NCBI GenBank assembly: GCA_028278325.1
Contig: JANQEO010000039.1
Coordinates: 1-52,254 of the forward strand
Reading direction: 5' to 3'
DNA length: 52,254 bases
Origin: Candidatus Binatia bacterium
GTDB lineage: Bacteria > Desulfobacterota > Binatia > UBA1149 > JAJCZL01
The notes beneath the pieces are model-generated. The model was not told where the DNA came from and did no database searches. It was given only the letters and a program-made list of their open reading frames with translations. A program made the position numbers and the translations under genes. Position 1 is the stretch's first letter; the number at the start of each line of letters is the position of its first letter. Shown piece by piece: positions 23,193 to 32,420 of this stretch.

Positions 23193-25276
23193 TGCGGGTG
23201 TGCCTGTTCGGCACCTACAACCGCTCGCACAGCGCGAACCGCATCTATGCGAACGCGTTGCGCGCGTCGGGCTATGACCTGGTCGAGTATCACCACCCGC
23301 TCTGGGAGCGCACCCGTGACAAGGATCGGAGCTACTTCCGGCCTTTCAGCCTCTTGGTCCTGGCTCTGCGCTGGGCGGGAGCCTCGCTGAGTCTGGCTTG
23401 GAGCTGGGTCCGAAGCGGCGGAGCGCCTCTCGCCCTGGTCGGCTTCAACGGTCAACTCGACGTCTTGCTGTTGCGGGCTCTGAGCCCGAAGCATGGCCCA
23501 CGCATCGTGTATGCCCCTTTGGTCTCCCTGACCGAGACTCTGATAGAGGACCGTAACGTTTACCGCCGCGGTTCTCTTGCCGCGCGGTTGCTCACGGGTC
23601 TGGATCGTTGGTGCTGCCGTGCGGCGGATGTCGTGGTCGTCGATACCGAAGCCCACCGTCGTTACTTCGTGGAGTCCGTCGGCGTGCCCGACGAAAAGAT
23701 AGAGGTCGTTCATCTCGGCGTAGACAGCACTGCTTTTCCTGTGACGGAGCGGGACTCAGAGAAGGGCCCGGTCGCGCGGCGAGCCCGAGCCCAGAAGCTC
23801 GAGGTTCTCTATTTCGGGCAGTATCTGCCCTTGCACGGAGTGGGGGTCATCGCAGCGGGCGCTGCGGAGTTGGGCCGCCGCCGCCGCGACCTGCGCTTCG
23901 TTTTCGTTGGCACCGGCGAGCACCGCGAGCATGTCGAGAAATCTTTGCGTGGAACGGGCCTCGATGTGGAGTTTGTCGATTGGGTCGCCTACGAGGATCT
24001 TCACGCACGCATCTCACGGGCGGATATCGTGCTCGGTGTGTTCGGGGCGTCGATCAAGGCCCGCATAGTCATCCCCAACAAGGTCTATGAAGCAGCGTCC
24101 GCCGGAGTCCCGATCGTAACCGCCGACTACCCCGCCGTTCGTGAGATCTTCGAACACGGCCGCAACATCTACCTATGCTCACCCGATGCGGACGGACTCG
24201 CCGACGCGATCGAGACGCTGGCCGATGATCCGGGGTTGCGTGCGTGTCTCGGACAAGGCGCGGCCCGCGTGATCGAGGAGAGATTCAACGACGAAGCTTT
24301 GGCGCGCAGTTGGAGAGGAGTTTTCCGAGGTGGCGGCGAGCCCGATAGCCCGACGCCTCGGGTGGGCGTGTCGGTGCTCAACTACAACGATGCGGCGGCA
24401 ACACTGGGGTGCTTGGACAGTCTGTCCCACTGCGACATCGAGCCTTTTCAAGTGCTGGTCGTCGACAACGGATCGTCCGCCGAGCAGTTGAGTCTGTTGG
24501 AAGAGGGGATGGCGGGACGTTACGACGCGACACTACTGCGTCTGCCCGAGAATCTCGGGTATGCAGGGGGTAACAACCGTGCCCTCGAAGAGTTGTTCGG
24601 CGCGGGGGCGGAGCAGGTCCTGCTTCTCAACGACGACACGGTCGTCACGCCGGGGGCTTTGCGGGCCCTGGTGGACTGCGCCCGTCGCAACCCGGCGGCA
24701 GGGCCTGTGGGGCCCCGCATCAGCCGCGACTGGCCGGGTTCGCGTTCGGCTTCCGTCGGCGAACGTTGCTGGGCGCCTGCCGCTTGGATGCCGCGCAGTC
24801 TCATACGCTACCGGCGGCCGCGCCAAAGTCCCTACCCGGTGAGCGGCATAAGCGGCTGTGCCGTATTCTTGACCCGCGAGCTCTACGAGCAGCTCGGCGG
24901 CTTCGAAGAATCCTACTTCGCCTACTACGAGGAGGTCGATCTTTGTCTTCGCGCCGCCCGCGCCGGACACCGGCCCATGGTGGCTCCCGCGGCCGAGGTC
25001 GCACATCAGGGCCACCGCGGATTCGCTTACGGGATGTCTACGGTTTCGGCCTACCTCAAGGCACGCAACCTGTGGCGCCTGGCAAGACTGAGGCTCGCGG
25101 CTCCCTGGTTCTTGTTGTTCGCGCCGGGGTACTTCCTGATGACCCTCGCAAGTGCTGCGGGTTATCTCTTGCGTGGCCAGTCCCGCGTGGTCGGCGCCAT
25201 GGCCGGTGGGGTGGTGGCGGGATTGCGCGGTGAGCACGGGCGGCCGCCCGCCCAGCTATTCGAGCCGGGTCTGTGA
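23189..25276 (+). CDS. GT4-GT2 fusion glycosyltransferase
   Basis: A 695-aa bifunctional protein. Residues about 1-375 are a GT-B, family-4-type enzyme: MRVCLFGTYNRSHSANRIYA at the start, LEVLYFGQYLPLHGVG, and IVIPNKVYEAASAGVPIVTA, the E-x7-E region binding the nucleotide sugar. From about 388, GVSVLNYNDAAATLGCLDSL begins a GT2 domain with VLVVDNGSS, NLGYAGGNNRAL and LLNDDTVV (rhamnosyltransferase-like), followed by YFAYYEEVDLCLRAARAG. A hydrophobic segment near 640-670 may dock it to the membrane. Two sugars are probably added in sequence to a lipid-linked glycan. It overlaps both neighbours by 4 bp. No frameshift is needed; the fusion is genuine in this sequence. Confidence 0.85.
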   Translation: MMRVCLFGTYNRSHSANRIYANALRASGYDLVEYHHPLWERTRDKDRSYFRPFSLLVLALRWAGASLSLAWSWVRSGGAPLALVGFNGQLDVLLLRALSPKHGPRIVYAPLVSLTETLIEDRNVYRRGSLAARLLTGLDRWCCRAADVVVVDTEAHRRYFVESVGVPDEKIEVVHLGVDSTAFPVTERDSEKGPVARRARAQKLEVLYFGQYLPLHGVGVIAAGAAELGRRRRDLRFVFVGTGEHREHVEKSLRGTGLDVEFVDWVAYEDLHARISRADIVLGVFGASIKARIVIPNKVYEAASAGVPIVTADYPAVREIFEHGRNIYLCSPDADGLADAIETLADDPGLRACLGQGAARVIEERFNDEALARSWRGVFRGGGEPDSPTPRVGVSVLNYNDAAATLGCLDSLSHCDIEPFQVLVVDNGSSAEQLSLLEEGMAGRYDATLLRLPENLGYAGGNNRALEELFGAGAEQVLLLNDDTVVTPGALRALVDCARRNPAAGPVGPRISRDWPGSRSASVGERCWAPAAWMPRSLIRYRRPRQSPYPVSGISGCAVFLTRELYEQLGGFEESYFAYYEEVDLCLRAARAGHRPMVAPAAEVAHQGHRGFAYGMSTVSAYLKARNLWRLARLRLAAPWFLLFAPGYFLMTLASAAGYLLRGQSRVVGAMAGGVVAGLRGEHGRPPAQLFEPGL

Positions 25277-26364
25277 GAGTAGCAATCGGAGCCGTAGCCG
25301 GAGTGACGGGAGGGCCGGCAACCTACGCGGTCGAACTCGTACGCGCGTTGTGCCGCTGCTTTCCCGACGACAGCTTTACGGTGCTGACCGACAAGCCGGA
25401 GAGCTTCTCGGATTTCGCCGAGACCGTTCACCTTCCTCTCCCCAGTGCTTGGCATCAGCCGCTCTGGGATCATGTGCGTGTGCGCAGCGCCCTTTCCCGC
25501 GGCGGCTATGATCTCTACCACGGAACCAAGGGTGTGGTTCCGTGGTTCGTCGCCACTCCGAGCGTCGTTACCATTCACGACCTCGCGAACATGGTGATGC
25601 CCGAGACTTTCAGCTTCGCCCAGCGCCTTCACCTTGGCGTCGAGACGCCTATGGCTCTTCGCAGAGCGCGTCGGGTCATCACCGTGTCGAGGAGTACAGC
25701 CAAGGACATCGCCAAGTTCTTCCCGCGCTCGAACACTCCCGTCGACATGATCTACGAGGCGGCTCCCGCCAGTGCGCGCACGCCTGAAGAAGACGAGGTC
25801 GCTGCTTGGAAAACGGCCCACGGGCTGAGCGGCCCCTGCGTCGGTTACATAGGCACCATTCAACCGCGTAAGAACCTCGACCTGTTGACGAAGGCTTTTC
25901 TGGCCGCCGCGGGCGACAGGGCATGGACCCTGCTCATGGCCGGGCGCCGCCGCCCTGGTTACGAGCCGGATTTCCTGACGGCGGGCGACAAGCGCGTTCG
26001 CTATCTGGGCCCGTTGCCCGACGCCGACCTGCCGGTGTTTCTCGGCTCCCTCACCTGCATGGTGTCGCCGTCGGCCTACGAAGGTTTCGGCCTCAGTTTC
26101 CTGGAAGCCATGTCTTGCGGCTGCCCGGTCATCGGATTGGCCAATAGCTCGGTACCGGAAGTGGTGGGAGACGCCGGTGTGCTGGTCGAGCATGCCGACG
26201 TGGAGTCCCTGTCCGAAGCCATAGAAGCCGTCGTCACCGATGTCGGCCACGCCTCGGACCTGGCGCGCCGTGGATTGGAGCGATCGGCTCTGTTTTCCTG
26301 GGCCGACACGGCGAGAAAGACACGCGCGGTCTACCAGTCGGTTCTGGAGGCGCCCGCGCAATGA
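25273..26364 (+). CDS. Glycosyltransferase family 4
   Basis: A 363-aa GT-B glycosyltransferase starting at GTG (GTGA overlap with the fusion gene). N-terminal acceptor domain begins MRVAIGAVAGVTGGPATYAV, with GYDLYHGTKGVVPW and VVTIHDLANMVMPETF. The donor domain opens at about 195 with VGYIGTIQPRKNLDLL and contains VSPSAYEGFGLSFLEAMSCG, the E-x7-E retaining-GT4 motif, then PVIGLANSSVPEVVGDAG. These are features of bacterial mannosyl- and related transferases. It is cytoplasmic and works on the same lipid-linked glycan as its neighbours. The next gene overlaps its stop by 4 bp. Confidence 0.88.
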   Translation: MRVAIGAVAGVTGGPATYAVELVRALCRCFPDDSFTVLTDKPESFSDFAETVHLPLPSAWHQPLWDHVRVRSALSRGGYDLYHGTKGVVPWFVATPSVVTIHDLANMVMPETFSFAQRLHLGVETPMALRRARRVITVSRSTAKDIAKFFPRSNTPVDMIYEAAPASARTPEEDEVAAWKTAHGLSGPCVGYIGTIQPRKNLDLLTKAFLAAAGDRAWTLLMAGRRRPGYEPDFLTAGDKRVRYLGPLPDADLPVFLGSLTCMVSPSAYEGFGLSFLEAMSCGCPVIGLANSSVPEVVGDAGVLVEHADVESLSEAIEAVVTDVGHASDLARRGLERSALFSWADTARKTRAVYQSVLEAPAQ

Positions 26365-27284
26365 GCACACCGAAGGTTACCGCCCTGGTGCTCAACTGGA
26401 ACGGTCTCGAAGATACGCTTGCCTGCGTCGACAGCCTCGCGCGGCTCGACTACGGCAACCTACGAGTCATCGTCATAGACAACGGCTCGAAGTTTTCGCC
26501 CGCGAAAGAAGTAAGCAGCCGGCACGCCTGGGTTCGCATCATCGAGAACGAGCGAAACCTCGGCTATGCCGGCGGCAACAACGTCGGCATGCGCGCGGCC
26601 CTCGACGAAGGCGCCGAGTTCATCTGGGTGCTGAACAACGATGTCGTCGTCGAGCCCGACAGCCTCGATCACCTCGTCGCTGCTGCGCAACGCCATGAAC
26701 GTGCCGGCGCCGTGGGCGGAAAGGTGTTTCGCGGCGACGAGCCGGCGAGATTGTGGATGACCTGGGGACGGGTCACGTGGCTGCAGAGTCTGATTGCACT
26801 CGAGGGCCGCAACCGGCTCGACGACGGTCGCTATGATGTGGAGCGCGCTGTCGACTGGCTGCCCGGCTGCTCCATTCTGTTCCGCGCCAATGCGCTGAAG
26901 GAGGTGGGCCTTTTCGACGAGGATTACTTCGCCTACCACGAAGACGTCGAGTGGGCGGCGAGGGCCCGAGGGTATGGCTGGCAGTGCTGGTTCAGCGGTG
27001 CGTCGCGGATCCATCACTCGGCCCACGGCAGCTCGGGCGGAGAGCAGACCTACGTCGGCTTCCGCAAGTATCTGAGCGCACGCAACAGCATCCTCTATGC
27101 GCGCAGCTACGCTCGCTTCCATCAGAAGCTTCTAATGTACGCCGCCATAGTGATTACACTGCCGTTCCAGTTCCTCAGAAGGCTGGCGAGCGGGGAGCAG
27201 GAAGGCATATATCTGAAGATCCGGGGATGGATCGACGGCCTGCGAGGCCGGCCTGTGCCCCAGACGCAATTGGGGCTGGACTGA
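26361..27284 (+). CDS. Glycosyltransferase family 2, rhamnosyltransferase-like
   Basis: A 307-aa GT-A enzyme of the WsaF/rhamnosyltransferase-like group: VTALVLNWNGLEDTLACVDSL, VIVIDNGSKF, NERNLGYAGGNNVGM, IWVLNNDVVVEPDSL (DxD equivalent NDV), WLPGCSILFRANAL and FAYHEDVEWAARARGYGW. A hydrophobic stretch near 250-270 and a basic tail suggest membrane association. It shares its domain type with the second half of the GT4-GT2 fusion upstream. ATG overlaps the preceding stop in ATGA, so the four genes from 22242 form one translationally coupled set. Donor sugar unknown. Confidence 0.87.
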   Translation: MSTPKVTALVLNWNGLEDTLACVDSLARLDYGNLRVIVIDNGSKFSPAKEVSSRHAWVRIIENERNLGYAGGNNVGMRAALDEGAEFIWVLNNDVVVEPDSLDHLVAAAQRHERAGAVGGKVFRGDEPARLWMTWGRVTWLQSLIALEGRNRLDDGRYDVERAVDWLPGCSILFRANALKEVGLFDEDYFAYHEDVEWAARARGYGWQCWFSGASRIHHSAHGSSGGEQTYVGFRKYLSARNSILYARSYARFHQKLLMYAAIVITLPFQFLRRLASGEQEGIYLKIRGWIDGLRGRPVPQTQLGLD

Positions 27285-27402
27285 CAATCTCCGTCTTTCC
27301 CCATATGCAGGCCTTCGCGAATGCGTTAACGTTGATCTCTCGAGCTTCGCCCGGGGGGCGGCTAAACAGATCCGTGCAGCCCGGGCCGGCAGCGCATCAG
27401 CG

Positions 27403-28161
27403 ATGAAGAAAATCGTCGTCATTCCTACCTATAACGAAAAGGAGAACGTCGCCGCGATAACCGACGCCGTTCTCGCAGTGGACGCGGAGAACGAAGTCCT
27501 TATCGTCGACGACAACTCTCCCGACGGCACGGGTAAGCTCGCCGACGATCTTTCGTCGGCCAACCCCAAAGTCCACGTTCTTCACCGACCCGGTAAGCAG
27601 GGCATCGGCCCCGCGTACAAGGACGGCTTCGTGCGCGCACTCGAGCTGGGCGCCGACCTGGTCGTACAGATGGACGCCGACTTCTCCCATCCCGTCGACG
27701 CGTTGCCTCGTTTCTATGAGATGGCGGAACAGTACGATGTCGTACTCGGGTCTCGCTACATAGACGGCATCACCGTCGTGAACTGGCCGATGGGGCGCTT
27801 GATGCTCAGCTACTTCGGCAACGTCTATGCCCAGTTCGTGCTCGGCGGTCTGCCCGTCATGGACACGACGGGTGGGTTCAAGTGCTGGCGCCGCGAAGTG
27901 CTCGAAGCCATCCACCTCGATCGCGTGCGTTCCAACGGCTACGGCTTCCAGATCGAGATGAACTATCGAGCCTGGCGCTTGGGATACCGTCTCCACGAAG
28001 TTCCGATCATCTTCACGGATAGGCGGCTCGGGACTTCGAAGATGAACAAGCGCATCGCGCTCGAGGCTCTCTATGTAGTGTGGTGGTTGCGTCTGATGGA
28101 CCTGCGCGGACGTCTCGAGAAGCGTCCAGCCCTGGAGATACGCGAGCAGTCCGGCTCTTGA
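27403..28161 (+). CDS. Polyprenol-phosphate mannosyltransferase-like GT2 (DPM1-like)
   Basis: A 252-aa soluble-type GT2 resembling dolichol/polyprenol monophosphomannose synthase: KKIVVIPTYNEKENVAAI, VLIVDDNSPDGTGKLADDL, VLHRPGKQGIGPAYKDGF, VVQMDADFSHPVDAL with the DAD metal motif, TTGGFKCWRREVLEAI and VPIIFTDRRLGTSKMNKRI. All are diagnostic of this subgroup. It has no C-terminal membrane helices, unlike 22242 and the GtrB-type enzyme. It probably makes polyprenyl-phosphate mannose, the donor for GT-C enzymes such as the large membrane proteins downstream. It is 118 bp from the previous gene; that gap shows no clear promoter. Confidence 0.87.
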   Translation: MKKIVVIPTYNEKENVAAITDAVLAVDAENEVLIVDDNSPDGTGKLADDLSSANPKVHVLHRPGKQGIGPAYKDGFVRALELGADLVVQMDADFSHPVDALPRFYEMAEQYDVVLGSRYIDGITVVNWPMGRLMLSYFGNVYAQFVLGGLPVMDTTGGFKCWRREVLEAIHLDRVRSNGYGFQIEMNYRAWRLGYRLHEVPIIFTDRRLGTSKMNKRIALEALYVVWWLRLMDLRGRLEKRPALEIREQSGS

Positions 28162-28180
28162 GCTCCTTCCGGGCGCTTTC

Positions 28181-29356
28181 GTGCTCGGCGGCACATTGAG
28201 AAGGCCCTACAGCATACTGATCCTTAACGAGCGTGACCCGCGCAACCCTCTTGCGGGCGGCGCCGAAGTCCACACTTTCGAAGTGTTCGGACGCCTGGCC
28301 GCCAAAGGCCACGAGGTCACGCTGCTTGCCGCAGCCTTTCCCGGATGCGTGAAAGAAGAGGTCGTCGACGGCATTCGGGTCAAGCGCCTGTCCAACCGCT
28401 ACCTCTACTATGCGTTGGTGCCCTTCGCGGCACGCCGCGAGGTGAGGGCCGGCCGCGGCGATGTCGTGGTGGACGTTCTTTGTAAGCTCCCCTTTCTGAG
28501 CCCCTGGTTGGTTCCGGCTCCCTGCGTGGCCGTGGTCCACCATCTCTTCGGCACCACGGCTTTCCAGCAGGTGCCCTTTCCGGTTGCGCTCGCGACTTGG
28601 CTTTCGGAGAAGCTCATTCCCTTCGCTTACAAGAAGACGCTGTGCATCTCGGTGTCGCCTTCCACCCGCGACGACATGCTCGAGCGCGGTCTGGATGCCG
28701 ACACTCAAGTCGTCGTCCCGAACGGTGTCGACCGCGGCGTCTACAATACGGGCGACGGCTCGGCGAAGGACGAGAAGTTGATCGTGTGGCTGGGAAGAGC
28801 CGAGCCCTACAAGCGCGTCGACGTTCTCTTGCACGCCGTCAGCAAACTCAGGAATGACTTGCCTGGTCTCAGGCTCGCCATAGTGGGTGAAGGGGGAGCC
28901 GTGAAGCAGCTCCGGACTCTGAGTCGGAACCTGGGTGTTGACGACATCGTCGAGTTCAAGGGCTTCGTCAGCGGTGACCTCAAGGTCGGCCTCTTGCGGC
29001 AAGCTGCCGTGATCGCCAACACTTCGGAGAAGGAAGGATGGGGGCTGACGGTGATCGAGGGAAACGCCTGCGGCACGCCCACTGTCGCCAGCAACGTGCC
29101 AGGCTTGAGAGATTCGGTGGTCGATGGCGAGACCGGCATGCTCGTGGCGCACGCCGACGTCGACGCGCTTGCCGCCGCGTTGTCGGCTATACTGACCGAC
29201 GACCGCTTGCGGGAGCGACTCAGTGCCAACGCTCTCGAATGGGCCGCCAGGTTCGACTGGGACAACAGCGCGGTCGATATCGAGCGCATGATGGAAGAAG
29301 TGATCGCCGGCAAGGACCCGCGGGAGATAAGGCCGCATCTCTCCCCGTTCTCCTGA
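28181..29356 (+). CDS. Glycosyltransferase family 4
   Basis: A 391-aa GT-B enzyme. After the start, YSILILNERDPRNPLAGGAEVHTFE gives the N-terminal Rossmann beta strand and the GGAE-type glycine loop of GT4. LIVWLGRAEPYKRVDVLLHA opens the donor domain, and TSEKEGWGLTVIEGNACGTP carries the catalytic E-x7-E segment. It likely adds one sugar (mannose or glucose type) to the lipid-linked acceptor in the cytoplasm. GTG at 28181 is used; TTG at 28196, closer to the beta strand, is an alternative. It lies 19 bp after the DPM1-like gene and 13 bp before the large GT-C-like gene. Confidence 0.87.
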   Translation: MLGGTLRRPYSILILNERDPRNPLAGGAEVHTFEVFGRLAAKGHEVTLLAAAFPGCVKEEVVDGIRVKRLSNRYLYYALVPFAARREVRAGRGDVVVDVLCKLPFLSPWLVPAPCVAVVHHLFGTTAFQQVPFPVALATWLSEKLIPFAYKKTLCISVSPSTRDDMLERGLDADTQVVVPNGVDRGVYNTGDGSAKDEKLIVWLGRAEPYKRVDVLLHAVSKLRNDLPGLRLAIVGEGGAVKQLRTLSRNLGVDDIVEFKGFVSGDLKVGLLRQAAVIANTSEKEGWGLTVIEGNACGTPTVASNVPGLRDSVVDGETGMLVAHADVDALAAALSAILTDDRLRERLSANALEWAARFDWDNSAVDIERMMEEVIAGKDPREIRPHLSPFS

Positions 29357-29369
29357 GGCAGGCGGAGCG

Positions 29370-32300
29370 ATGATGGAGACGCACGGGCCGTCGAATCGTA
29401 GCCTCATCGTCGCGTCGGCGGCCGCACTGGTCGCAATGCTCTACTTCGTCGCATTCGTCGACTACGGCCTCAACCTCGAGGACGAGGGGACTCTCCTCTA
29501 CCAAATCGAAAGAACCGCCGACGGGCAGGTTCCCTATACGGACTTCCACATCGGCTACACGCCGGCCGTCTACTATCTCAACGCCGCCATCATGCGCGCC
29601 GGCGACTACAACATCGTCGACATACGCTGGACCCTTGCGGCGGTTAACTCTCTTTCCGTGCTTTGCTTGGTCTTGATAGCGGCTCGATTCCTGCCGCTTT
29701 GGATGGCGTGTCTACCTGCCCTCTACTACGCGGTTTCCATCCCGGTTCACCCCGGCGAGTTCGCAGCTTTCAACATCCCTTATCCGGTTTGGTACAACGT
29801 TCTGTTCTTCGCCGCCGGTCTGCTCACGCTGTTTCGCTTCGCCGACAGTGGCCGTCTGGTCTGGCTTGCCGCCGCCGGACTTCTCGCCGGACTCGACTTC
29901 ATGTTCAAGCCCAACGCGGGGCTCTTCCACATAGCAGCGGCTTCGTTCGCGATGCTTGCCGTCGTTCCCATGGGTGCGGCGCCGGGCTGGAAGTCCAAGC
30001 TTGCCCGTGCCTGCTGGTGGGCTCTGTGGATCGCCACCCTCGCCGGAACCTGGGGCGTGTTCGCCGGCAAGGTCGGTGTCTCCGAAGTGCTGATCTACCT
30101 CTTGCCCGTCACCGTCATGGCCCTGGTTGCAGCTTGGCGTTCGTCGGTTTCGGCCTCGCCGGTCAAGTACCCCGGTGTCGTTAGCTCCGCCGCCGTACTG
30201 CTCGGCAGTTTCATCGTCGTCAACTTGCCCTGGATGCTCCTGGTGATTTCGGAGATCGGGCTGGACCGTTTCCTGGTCAAGGTGCTGTTCCTGGGAGCCG
30301 ACTTCGAGAAGTTCTACTACATCGCCCATCCTCCCGTGCTGACGGCAGTGATTGCCGGCCTAGTAGGGGTGGTTGCCGTGGCCGTTTATCCGCGCCTGGT
30401 CAGCAAGCGTTGGCTGCAACCCGACTGTCTGTGCCTTGCTGCGCTCTTGCTGGGACCGGTTGCGGCCTGGCTGTTCTTGTCACGTGCTCTGATGCCCGAA
30501 GGATTTCTCGACGCCGTAAAGAGCGCTCTCCAGTCGGGAGTGTTTTCGGTCACGCTGATTGCGCACTGGGTCTTCATCGCGTTGAGCATGCGCACGATCG
30601 GCACTGACAAGCGCGACAGTACGGACTCCGCTCGCTACTGCATCGCGGCGTTGGCGGCGACGTTCATGTATCTGCAGTTGTACCCGCGCACCGACTACAT
30701 GCACTGGGTTACCGCTGCGCCTTTGTCTCTGGTGCTTGGTGCTACGCTGCTGGCCGCCGTGATCGGGCACTGGTCACGACAAGCGCAGACCTGGGGCAGA
30801 GTGCTCATCGCGGTTGTGTGGCTGGGACCGGTTGTCGTGTTGATGGGTAACCGCGCGCTGCCGGCCGTCGATGCGCTGGCGTCGGCTCACGATGGTACGG
30901 TCTCCCGCGTAGCTTCCGTTACACTCGACAACGAACGGGCGCCCGTGTCGGTGAACTTCGGGCGGGCGAGGCGTTACGGTGACCTGGCGGCGGTAGCTCG
31001 GTTCATTCGACAGAGCACTGTCGAAGGCGAGGAGGTCTTCACCTTCCCGGCTCTCGACATCGTCTCGTTCTTGAGCGACCGCCACAACCCGACTCGCCAC
31101 GGCTATTTCTTCCCGCGCTGGCCGGGCCGCGATTGGGAGGCCGAGGTCGTCGCCTACCTGATGGAGAAGCGCCCCCGCTTCACAGTCGTTTTGCATGATC
31201 ACGCGCCGTTCTTCTCGCAGGCTCCGATCTACTACTTCGCGATTGGAGATCATCTCGAAGCGCACTACCGCCCGTACAAGAAGATCGGCCGCTACATGAT
31301 CCTGGCACGCAAAGACGCGGCGGTTTCGGCCCGGACCGGTGCAGAGTCGCTTGAACTCAATGCCGCGGTTTCACTTGCGCCTCAATGGCTTCGCGTGGGC
31401 ATGGAGTCGGGCGATGCCGATGTGAGGCTCGCAACCGTCGCCCGTGCCAGGTCCCTCTACATCGAAAGCGACTTGCCCATGGTCACGAGGGCTCTCTTCG
31501 ACGAAGACCACCGGGTGCGCGACATGGCTGTGTGGGCTCTGCGTTATAGCCGTGATCCGACTGTAGGTGATGCATTGAGCCGTGCGCTGCGCAGCGGCCG
31601 GCTGTCGCCACGGGAGCAGATCTTGGCGGCCAAGACGGCACAGAAATCCGTCGGGGCACGAGGCGCCCTCAACCTCCTCACCATTGTGCAGAGGGATTTC
31701 GGCAGGCTCGGAGACGAAGCGCGAACCGCGTTGTTCTACGCAAGCACGCGAGCGCTCGCCGAATCCTACTGGTTCGGCGCTCGGCATGACCAAGCGCCGG
31801 AGTGGTCGATCCTCAAACATAGGAAGCCGACCCGCAAGACCATAGTCAGATGGCTGGGGGACGATTTTGAGGATCACCGGCTGAGGCGCGTGGCCATTTG
31901 GTTGAGCCGCTATCTTCCCGAAGAACTAATCGTGGATGAATTGGAAGGGTTGGTGTCGGGTGCCGATGTGGGGCTCAAGACCCACGCCTATCACGAACTG
32001 ATGGACCGAGGGCGGATACCCGGTTCTCAGGCTGTCCGCGTAGGGTTGCTGACCTTTAACGACATGATCGCTCCGCGCGCGCTACGCAAGGCCATGGCTG
32101 CTACCGGGGAGGGCGATTGGGAGCTGGCCGACGCCCTCAAACGCGGGAGCGAGCAGATGCGTCACAACGCCGGCTGGATTGCAGGTGCACGGGGCGGGCG
32201 CAAGACGGTAAAGGCGCTCGCTTCCAACCTGGATTCCCCCGATCCTTTGCTTCGCAAATCGGCTATCTGGGGTCTTCACCTGCGCGGCAGGGCGGAGCAC

Positions 32301-32420
32301 CTCGAAAGGATGCGCATGCGCCAGTTCGACAGCGACTTCGAAGTCAGGGAGTTCGCCGACCGTGCGGTTGCCGCTCTATCTTCCAAGCCGGCGGGTGACG
32401 GAGCCGCGGTAGCCGAGTGA
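29370..32420 (+). CDS. GT-C-like membrane protein with HEAT-like C-terminal repeats
   Basis: A 1016-aa protein. About 12 hydrophobic helices occupy residues 12-510. The first loop carries NLEDEGTLLYQIER and GQVPYTDFHIGYTPAVYY, an acidic motif at the place where GT-C glycosyltransferases hold their catalytic Asp/Glu. Residues about 520-660 are a soluble alpha/beta segment (VFTFPALDIVSFLSDRHNP). From about 670 to 1005 comes a chain of short helical pairs with HEAT/PBS-lyase flavour, for example DADVRLATVARARSLY, DHRVRDMAVWALRYSRDP and DPLLRKSAIWGLHLRG. It is probably a glycosyltransferase with a protein-interaction tail. It starts just after the GT4 gene and overlaps its paralogue by GTGA. Confidence 0.72.
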   Translation: MMETHGPSNRSLIVASAAALVAMLYFVAFVDYGLNLEDEGTLLYQIERTADGQVPYTDFHIGYTPAVYYLNAAIMRAGDYNIVDIRWTLAAVNSLSVLCLVLIAARFLPLWMACLPALYYAVSIPVHPGEFAAFNIPYPVWYNVLFFAAGLLTLFRFADSGRLVWLAAAGLLAGLDFMFKPNAGLFHIAAASFAMLAVVPMGAAPGWKSKLARACWWALWIATLAGTWGVFAGKVGVSEVLIYLLPVTVMALVAAWRSSVSASPVKYPGVVSSAAVLLGSFIVVNLPWMLLVISEIGLDRFLVKVLFLGADFEKFYYIAHPPVLTAVIAGLVGVVAVAVYPRLVSKRWLQPDCLCLAALLLGPVAAWLFLSRALMPEGFLDAVKSALQSGVFSVTLIAHWVFIALSMRTIGTDKRDSTDSARYCIAALAATFMYLQLYPRTDYMHWVTAAPLSLVLGATLLAAVIGHWSRQAQTWGRVLIAVVWLGPVVVLMGNRALPAVDALASAHDGTVSRVASVTLDNERAPVSVNFGRARRYGDLAAVARFIRQSTVEGEEVFTFPALDIVSFLSDRHNPTRHGYFFPRWPGRDWEAEVVAYLMEKRPRFTVVLHDHAPFFSQAPIYYFAIGDHLEAHYRPYKKIGRYMILARKDAAVSARTGAESLELNAAVSLAPQWLRVGMESGDADVRLATVARARSLYIESDLPMVTRALFDEDHRVRDMAVWALRYSRDPTVGDALSRALRSGRLSPREQILAAKTAQKSVGARGALNLLTIVQRDFGRLGDEARTALFYASTRALAESYWFGARHDQAPEWSILKHRKPTRKTIVRWLGDDFEDHRLRRVAIWLSRYLPEELIVDELEGLVSGADVGLKTHAYHELMDRGRIPGSQAVRVGLLTFNDMIAPRALRKAMAATGEGDWELADALKRGSEQMRHNAGWIAGARGGRKTVKALASNLDSPDPLLRKSAIWGLHLRGRAEHLERMRMRQFDSDFEVREFADRAVAALSSKPAGDGAAVAE

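Noticed and set aside
25162..26370. Long reverse-strand open frame of about 400 codons opposite the GT4 gene
   Set aside because: It is antisense to a clear GT4 with all family motifs; the product is Arg/His/Gly-rich with no recognisable domain, as expected for a shadow frame in high-GC DNA.
28013..29407. Reverse-strand open frame of 464 codons opposite a GT4 gene
   Set aside because: No motif, signal or ribosome site; the forward gene is well supported.
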